NCBI RefSeq assembly: GCF_008035925.1
Contig: NZ_CP036264.1
Coordinates: 142,996 to 206,995, forward strand
Length of the DNA: 64,000 bases
DNA from: Stieleria maiorica
Lineage (GTDB): Bacteria > Planctomycetota > Planctomycetia > Pirellulales > Pirellulaceae
Reading direction: 5' to 3'
How positions within the stretch are numbered: the stretch's first letter is position 1; the number at the start of each line of letters is the position of its first letter. This document shows positions 61,601 through 64,000 of the stretch, in pieces. Both the position numbers and the translations under genes were made by a program. A model generated the notes under the pieces. That model was not told the origin of the DNA. It ran no database searches and worked only from the letters and a program-made list of their open reading frames with translations.

Positions 61601-64000
61601 TGCGTCCCGGGCAAACACTTTTCAACGATACCGGCAACTACCTGCTGCAAACGCCCGTAGAAGTCTCTGGCGGCGCCTCACAAGGAAACGACGAAGGGTT
61701 TTCCTGGGTTGGGCCGCTGGCCGAGACGGCGGACGCCACGTTTGATTTCGTCAACCCGACTCGGCTCGATTCACTGATTCAGCTCCGCGACGCAGACTTT
61801 GTCACGATCTCGGGGCTCGATCTGATGGACGCCGGTCGAGGCATTTGGGCAAGCGGGGGAACGACCAACTTCGTCGCTAGCGATCTCTTGCTGACAGGGC
61901 ACCGGCACGAAGGACTGCGCTTCGAATCCGGGTCGTCGGCAACGCGACTGGCGAACATTGTGGCGATCGACAACGGAGCGGATGGCATTTTTGTCGGGTC
62001 CGGTGTCGGCAGCTTGGAGAATGTGACCGCAAGGGACAACGATGGCAGCGGTCTGACCGTTGCCGGAATTTCGTCGGCGACAGATTTAACGGTGATGGGC
62101 AATCGCGGCTACGGGATCTATGCGTCGAGCTATATCCGCGATCTGACCGATTCCGTGGTCAGTGGTAATTCATCGGACGGTATCTGGACGCGAGAAATGA
62201 GTGGCGTCTTCAGCGATCTGGTTGTCCAAGACAATGACGGCTACGGGATCTACGCCATCCGCGCCGAGACCGCCACGATTCAGGCGTCTGAATTCCGCAA
62301 CAACACGCGGGACGGCATCCAGATAGGATCAGCGCAGCAAGGCACGACGACGATTGGCAACGAAGATTTGTCCTTGGGGCTCGGCAACGTGGTCGCTGGC
62401 AACGGCGGTAATGGAGTGATCGCCAATGGGATGGTGATTGTAGTCGGCAATACGATCACTGGTCATCGCACGACGGGCACCTACGGATTGAGGCTAGGCT
62501 ACGGCGGCATCGGAAAACAAAATGTAGTGACCGATAATGATCGGGGGGCCTATCTCCACGGCGTTGGTGGTGGCGAGCTCCGGCACAACCGAATTTACAA
62601 CAACACGACGTACGGCATCGTGGGCTTGGGCGATAGTCGGATCACTGGAAACATCGTCTATTCCAACCAATACGGCATCGACCTTGACCAAAGCGGATTG
62701 GAGATCGAAAACAACTTGGTCTACGACAATCCCGGCGGAGGCCTTCGGATTCACCGAAGCTACAATGCATTGGCGCGGAACAATACGATCTTTCAACCGG
62801 TCGGAAATGCCGTTTCGCTCTACTCCAACAGCGAAAACCTGACGTTCCTAAATAACGTCGTCGTCGTGGGGTCAGGAGCGGCGCTGAGCATCGCCAGTGA
62901 CAGCCAAGAAGGTTTCTCCAGCGACTTTAATCTGTACGAAGTGACTGATGGTGGCCGCGTCGGTAACTGGCAAGGTGCCCGCGAGACGCTGGCTCTGTGG
63001 CGAAGTGCGACGGGACAAGACCGTAATTCAATCGAGCAAGATCCGCTGTTTGTCAATCCGACCGGACCGGACGGCGTGCTTGGTTATGTCGACGAATCGA
63101 ATGACGGGCGGAACGATGATTTTCACCTGCAAAGCTTGCACGGGCGGAGTACGGGAAGCGAGACCCCTGTATCAGACTCCCTCACGGGGCTGCCGGTCCT
63201 GCTGGGTGCGGCGGTCGTTCAGGACACCCAGCAATCACCGGCAATCGACCGTGGAAACGCGGGTTCCGACTTCACTGATGAACCTGTTCCCAACGGCGGT
63301 TTCATCAACCTGGGAGCCTTCGGCAATACGACGTATGCTTCGTTAAGTCCGACCGAATACCTGTTGGTGACGCGACCCAACGGCGGCGAAGCCATTCCCG
63401 CCGGACGAGAGTTTGTAATCCGGTGGAGAAGTCACGATGAACTGGGTGACGTGACGATCGAACTTACTCGCGATGACGACCCTGGGGTGACGGTACTGGC
63501 GACGGACCTCGCGAACTCGGGAGAGTTTCTCTGGTCGATTCCCGCAGACGTCACTCCGAGCGATCAGTATCGAATTCGTGTGGTCCGCGAGGGGCAAGAG
63601 GTCGATTCCAGCGACCATGCGTTTTCGATCACCGAACCGATCAGTGCATATTACGTGAACATTTCAGGTGACGTCGACTTCAGCGACAATCAATACACGT
63701 CGGCTGCGGGAAATGACACCAACGATGGACTGACGCCCTCGACACCGATGGCAACCATCCAAGCTTTATTGAACACCTACGATTTGGGTAGCGGTGATAC
63801 GATCTATGTTGATTCCGGCGAGTACACGCTGACGACGAATCTCAAACTTTCTTCGGTGGATTCCGGAATTGTCATTCAGGGCCCCACCGACGCCGGCAAG
63901 GTCGCGGTGCTCGATCGGAACAACACCAATCCAGGAAATTATGCGATCGAGTTTACCGGGGGGGACAACATCACGTTGCGCAACCTGGAGGTGACCGGCG
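49678..64000 (+). CDS. Giant modular surface/adhesin-like protein with RTX repeats (3' end outside window)
   Basis: The frame is open from ATG 49678 to the right edge (4,774 codons) without an in-frame stop in the segments I translated. The basic N-terminus ends in EVCEPRRLLAA (residues 26-36), the planctomycete export motif. Residues about 485-700 hold two related ~100-residue modules (DGVLSRDAVFTVAL and DGILSGDANFQISV starts). Residues about 2000-2728 are RTX nonapeptides. A Pro-rich linker follows (2737-2758), then propeller-like repeats (P-L-V-A-W-T, 2775-3165), a parallel beta-helix (3170-3555), a lectin-like module opening LLINPGFESGLADW (3649-3800), an Ig-like domain (3828-3920), a second beta-helix opened by YYVNDNSALGDEYTSAAGDN (3931-4550), another Ig-like domain (4560-4656), and the start of a third helix opened by YYVNISGDVDFSDNQYTSAA. 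It is an exported, calcium-binding adhesin or matrix protein by inference. No ribosome site is clear. Confidence 0.9.
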   Translation, partial: MFETKSKKDTLSRKIRIARRRRLAIEVCEPRRLLAATPVSDFDRESILEGADGIAQWLSEFRGQPELDRHLAFGRDASTQGRPTLGSVIRFEVAASNQLAAPIQAYFDQTPDDQETLESLADFVGGQIVQADGQTAIRTTIDLASSETLTLDPAPLLASSGITIDPGQSLPVIELVLSGTFEFDFGIDTNYESSADQSFFIRPADISWTYGVSESDLGFVGDYGAVELSVTGSVSSVANAHIPFPIDAEGNPEILRLADLHEGIEVESIGVVVEPQTPLSASFNVTPTGSISGTQALAGQVIVDGANLWATGFDNELLGSAFDDFDAFNRVPVIDLRSPLTQVSTWLQRAIESELGDLDTPWIVGTDVDVVLPVDSVLSTQVIEPLLQDREAPIATYQHFFSELSAALGVEPGELQPSYHKSTQRLSFNLPLGSVTVYEDSFPFDTGMTLGPLTDFVGDGQVAVTSVVDQLGLSIAIDLSEHHTELIGQMDVPADGVLSRDAVFTVALGLWQEEEVHVPRDPANTSVADLVTDIQTAIAASGIEGLTVEVVDRRIRLTSLPSINAPVLVIAADPEDASVTELGLASPPPPRAASLLGLEELPGDGILSGDANFQISVHSGPSKDITLTQLSTADNTSRADLVEDLQFALDQAAVPVKAELFQEVLLISTLAETADSTLTIEAVEGGVAGLELGLSGTMVSQPNLALGVDVSSPDERIRVRSVDWDATTTLSMSGLVGQGNTGIVEVDVAGGSASGSVQSGFAYSPSTSQSLGELYAALDSDETPWTATASGSGTITLPIAVSDDVLPLSGNAPQIQVADSDLTSDDDEVATFIDASEIERLSSLTKNELLAGLRAAGHFLQMADQSETLDARLPFTPTSIDGVVSLAPEFLAGVDQIAATDNVSLQTLRQTIADGLGLTMDQVAWNLIGGNDLRITIDTGQQTRTRNLPLLVPLDSYQLGSDVPASHLDGVTDFRGDASFLLPVDVTTSAELVFGFDLDVAGATSYVHEDSTAAVGLHLAQNGVSFDAIVGPLNLEVAGGSLHLDDGQGGEAGVAFSLPTIAGGKWDASQILVSTVNSTVTGQATADLPIAYPAGQTALAEHLNVTIDPLTGNGTIGTSPDLGSLLASIDPTADVSGLPDSFRSLFGDLQTAASATTLAARLPLIGDSLVDLTFLSDLGEDLAAEIEADFLAGDLSDAVAQAAIERYVSSLESSGSAPVGSEPSSPEEMSVGSCPPNPPAGTLFCRDIFVVLPPIFSFTTSVPLNSLGIPGFIADPQANVTLSYKVVFDLRVGYTVDQRTWIYTEDPNEIEIRLLGLSDFPSEITGWMGGMLVNLNDTGTNLTGTIQIDLDEPSGDGYLVDGEFNLPASIVDPDPRKTVNNLQSEIANDPTVLNDFGIVGGANVNVVPTTKFDFEAIYYRTPLEFVPDPGGTPFEKSTIAGSLDVIWSNQTYATQSVPSVQNIAVDINGTHSTIRFENLTLGAESLITQFIQPELEAISEFADALRNPQSAFEEPIFAADTPENDILRKLFGKTTLFDIFPLEVKENVSDFRKMIEAVERVAYAGELAAVRIPLGGFKFKTNRYDPLHPSDEACPAENPACNDREEVDIKLIGDSTDVTDDFEDAAGSYAIQLSNLRAEGTTLTLDVLRNQTGFGKLFLGRPVEMVRFDAPRYDVTATINRSRFFEFSELMPVVAGSLLSLVPVTGGLGAVGLIAGELASRTSGEVRFFVDVTAGFHSVKGPFISAKKNETKLDVDAEVTFDIASHKIGIPFINLVQERVPKTKNKWINGVLKKVTEYVFEWVEVEASLAGEIGVRGGLRYEATARLKDADRDGRVFIDDYPEGKLACAADLHIRDYTIIDGFYNFGRFGSGKVHLLKHPETIWLSSQIKDRLQIDCEGVIDPPILGEIGSDGTLYLNMGPRAAMRLIGNVIDGNEVFEVQVFEQGYAIVSAFGINQVIGDGTIPITGVYAHGGSGNDSILIKGPYAVPATIFGGDGNDVITGYTLADQLSGNDGDDVINGGEGDDTIQGGSGRDKIHAGTGDDSVVGGSGNDTISGGHGDDRIQGEDGADEIHGNNGHDTIHGGAGFDQTWGGSGDDLLSGGDTMDFLYGEAGNDELWGDAGDDQIFAGIGDDTVYGGSGRDVLAGHTGDDWIYGHLNLPASGDETDWILAGDGNDHVYGEGGDDVITLISGLNTAYGGAGEDTVFGGTDRDVIYGEEGPDFVYAGAGNDLIDGGPGDDILSGESGADEIHGGSGSDFVFGGSSSDLIAGGLGTDTLRGGSGADRIYGHGDDTTADDASADSLYGDSGADQLFGNDGNDRLAGGADADRIEGSAGDDTIFGDSGNDRLFGNQGEDTLFGGLGNDIASGGDGNDQVDGEEGDDTLYGDAGDDTIAGQLGDDILHGGRGVDLLTGGLGSDLIYAGAGIGNVVYGDEGADRIYGSADGSDDPDHSDEVYFGDLLYGGTGDDRIFGSGGADRIDGGAGRDSLHGGSHGDLLIGGLGDDHIDAGAGSNDQLFGDEGNDTLTGSYLGDDLIYGGAGQDQLFGRGGDDLLEGQDGDDHLDGGVGTDSLFGGRGRDVLYAGGGNRDRLEGGEDSDVLHGSDDGADLLFGQAGRDVIYAYGGNDEVDGGADDDQIDGGAGDDLLFGGAGIDIIVGGADHDRIYGHRNNASDDDSAVDYLYGDFADPSRPDTGGNDQLFGQGGNDLHFGEGGDDFIDPGTSSGDTIDYGSGESANPADFQPPSPTPDPAPGSTPPEIFARVILPAAPDVAGRWNELSGSASVHGLSGQGSWNSDPAVVTGVAATYVAWTKQTPDSSHIGVAKWDGTQWSEIGGSLTGRGLDQSVQASQSPTLAIDSQARPLVAWTQTNDGDTDIYLRRYNATSNRWEALGDSDSEGGISGTGQARDPMLVMTDDGPVTLWIDDSSGNSQIYARRFSQGTWQEIASDSATGGGISQSANDVLSFDVAIDGNRIAVSWISLSAGEIQVTTAEFDGAGWNTIGSAIVAGPAIPTDEIGKPSIVYHQGLIYLAWTQFTSNMRSVQAARLVGVSWQAIEIVDIDGNALAPRHGHTSQLASDGQALALTWQRDQLPLERSSASIQSSIDVTTFNGSRFAETFPGEASGRGAVVSRGQISGYHIALDSDGRPIVSWTNRESGRSPIFVRQGPEPITGSVYRTSSSGTVAQILANHSLGPGDVIVIEHNQPGFTVGSDDSGVLILNHNQAIIGGNVVVRDASDVTLQGLSVTGSVSLESAQRVTVRDSSLWELDVVGGESYSLTGNHLRSLSLSGATAGALIRDNTIETSLSIESGGGTDVVVEHNQAGAIHIESVAAGEIRENQIQTLVINESFQGRVHHNAISGSDVGVTYAAPTILEANHIYGHRVGVVATVADEDAALGFVAGTTLPNAIYDNETGVELAGRMQLQSVHDNDVGVTGVGQLGGASLEQANTIHSNILGVDFDGAVLNNRITQNVTGLIARSDQQISQNVFARNSDVAIVANNIDRTRVIHNTFYATNGDGIRATNSTSHLEIRSNLFATVSGTNLSFDHVSQTGLVSDFNLLHAGSSGVLIHWSEEFTDLLDWQADLARYDLNSRGTTKIHPSWSDPQFVSAATDDFGLHWPNAGQRFGNLPVLAADPIDDIAFVDDTSNLLINPGFESGLADWIVNDGASTVTDPAFAFSSDNYFDPGDTAVVRAEQVIDLAGQGLDVAVLDSGILQVEFGGRVRTSAASPDEGMIQLEALNAAGEVLTSRQLNATTISEDWLRIADSFPLPVGTRSIRYWFQATTVTGLSNDAFLDHTFVRLENRDERRHIGAVQPTPPQEAYPTVPAIQLLSPDLYTDWLRSDIREIRWNTFGNGDSAFVRIDLLQDDVDGPTHLLTLTESTVDDGSFAWSPEAANLDAGTHGLRIQVSLVDSPIVFDRSSEGFSVPEETDTYYVNDNSALGDEYTSAAGDNRNTGRTPDAPKPNPANVMRTYALRPGQTLFNDTGNYLLQTPVEVSGGASQGNDEGFSWVGPLAETADATFDFVNPTRLDSLIQLRDADFVTISGLDLMDAGRGIWASGGTTNFVASDLLLTGHRHEGLRFESGSSATRLANIVAIDNGADGIFVGSGVGSLENVTARDNDGSGLTVAGISSATDLTVMGNRGYGIYASSYIRDLTDSVVSGNSSDGIWTREMSGVFSDLVVQDNDGYGIYAIRAETATIQASEFRNNTRDGIQIGSAQQGTTTIGNEDLSLGLGNVVAGNGGNGVIANGMVIVVGNTITGHRTTGTYGLRLGYGGIGKQNVVTDNDRGAYLHGVGGGELRHNRIYNNTTYGIVGLGDSRITGNIVYSNQYGIDLDQSGLEIENNLVYDNPGGGLRIHRSYNALARNNTIFQPVGNAVSLYSNSENLTFLNNVVVVGSGAALSIASDSQEGFSSDFNLYEVTDGGRVGNWQGARETLALWRSATGQDRNSIEQDPLFVNPTGPDGVLGYVDESNDGRNDDFHLQSLHGRSTGSETPVSDSLTGLPVLLGAAVVQDTQQSPAIDRGNAGSDFTDEPVPNGGFINLGAFGNTTYASLSPTEYLLVTRPNGGEAIPAGREFVIRWRSHDELGDVTIELTRDDDPGVTVLATDLANSGEFLWSIPADVTPSDQYRIRVVREGQEVDSSDHAFSITEPISAYYVNISGDVDFSDNQYTSAAGNDTNDGLTPSTPMATIQALLNTYDLGSGDTIYVDSGEYTLTTNLKLSSVDSGIVIQGPTDAGKVAVLDRNNTNPGNYAIEFTGGDNITLRNLEVTG
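55678..57860 (+). repeat. RTX calcium-binding nonapeptide region in the giant protein
   Basis: About 730 codons of G-G-x-G-x-D-x-(L/I/V)-x units, for example GGEGDDTIQ, GGSGRDKIH, GDAGDDTIA, GGAGDDLLF. Consecutive units form parallel beta-rolls that bind Ca2+ and typically fold only outside the cell, where calcium is high. Spacers such as HGDDTTADDASADSLYGDS and NASDDDSAVDYLYG break the array at intervals. Confidence 0.95.

Overview
The window is GC-rich DNA from a planctomycete, most likely the Rhodopirellula/Pirellulaceae group. The reasons are: a secreted YTV-repeat protein (1708-3744), a family described from Rhodopirellula baltica; a giant surface protein that opens with the planctomycete export motif EPRRLLAA; an ECF sigma factor paired with a WD40 Ser/Thr kinase; NIPSNAP and PQQ-propeller secreted proteins; and many interspersed palindromic repeats between housekeeping genes. 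No rRNA, tRNA, CRISPR array, prophage or intact insertion sequence was seen.

Layout. 1-705: 5' part of a PAS-type sensor gene (minus) behind a 31-codon ORF. 1578-3855: a YTV wall/surface protein with its own promoter and a perfect intrinsic terminator. 4060-9366: a four-gene operon whose genes all overlap by ATGA (two membrane proteins, an ABC ATPase, an ABC-2 permease). 9426-14242: a SWIM/SNF2 helicase, then the E2 subunit of 2-oxoglutarate dehydrogenase. 14464-17321: proC divergent from argB-argF. 17516-19247: rph-tsaC. 19524-25238: unknown secreted proteins, a GlmU-like enzyme and a double NIPSNAP protein, in the most repeat-rich stretch. 25421-26969: lipA divergent from smpB. 27231-30800: a LolD/MacB-type exporter pair and an MFS transporter. 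30872-39051, all minus: two unknown exported or membrane proteins, a DNA methyltransferase with a GIY-YIG-like tail, dprA, a dual-specificity phosphatase and a PQQ propeller. 39811-42818: a thioredoxin-like lipoprotein/periplasmic protein, a UbiA prenyltransferase and a TIM-barrel protein in one operon. 43186-45180: a small SHOCT-like membrane protein and clpX. 45310-49399: an ECF sigma factor and a receptor-like kinase. 49678 to the right edge: more than 4,770 codons of one modular adhesin-like protein.

The least expected signal lies between the genes. At least four repeat families are present. The clearest is a roughly 100-bp element present five times. Each arm carries two GGTCAAAAAATG-type boxes exactly 16 bp apart, and the arms face each other across a 35-46 bp core (one copy has lost its outer right box). 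The others are a GGGGACAGACCCC array (nine exact copies in 400 bp, two more elsewhere), short hairpins of the type GGAA-NN-C-gccaa-G-NN-TTTC whose stems covary between copies, and a GTAGC..GCCAGAGCGTGG family. All lie in intergenic DNA, often at the 3' ends of genes.

Functions are assigned from motifs readable in the translations and from family knowledge; no database search was made. Starts were chosen from ribosome-binding sites, gene overlaps and expected family N-termini.
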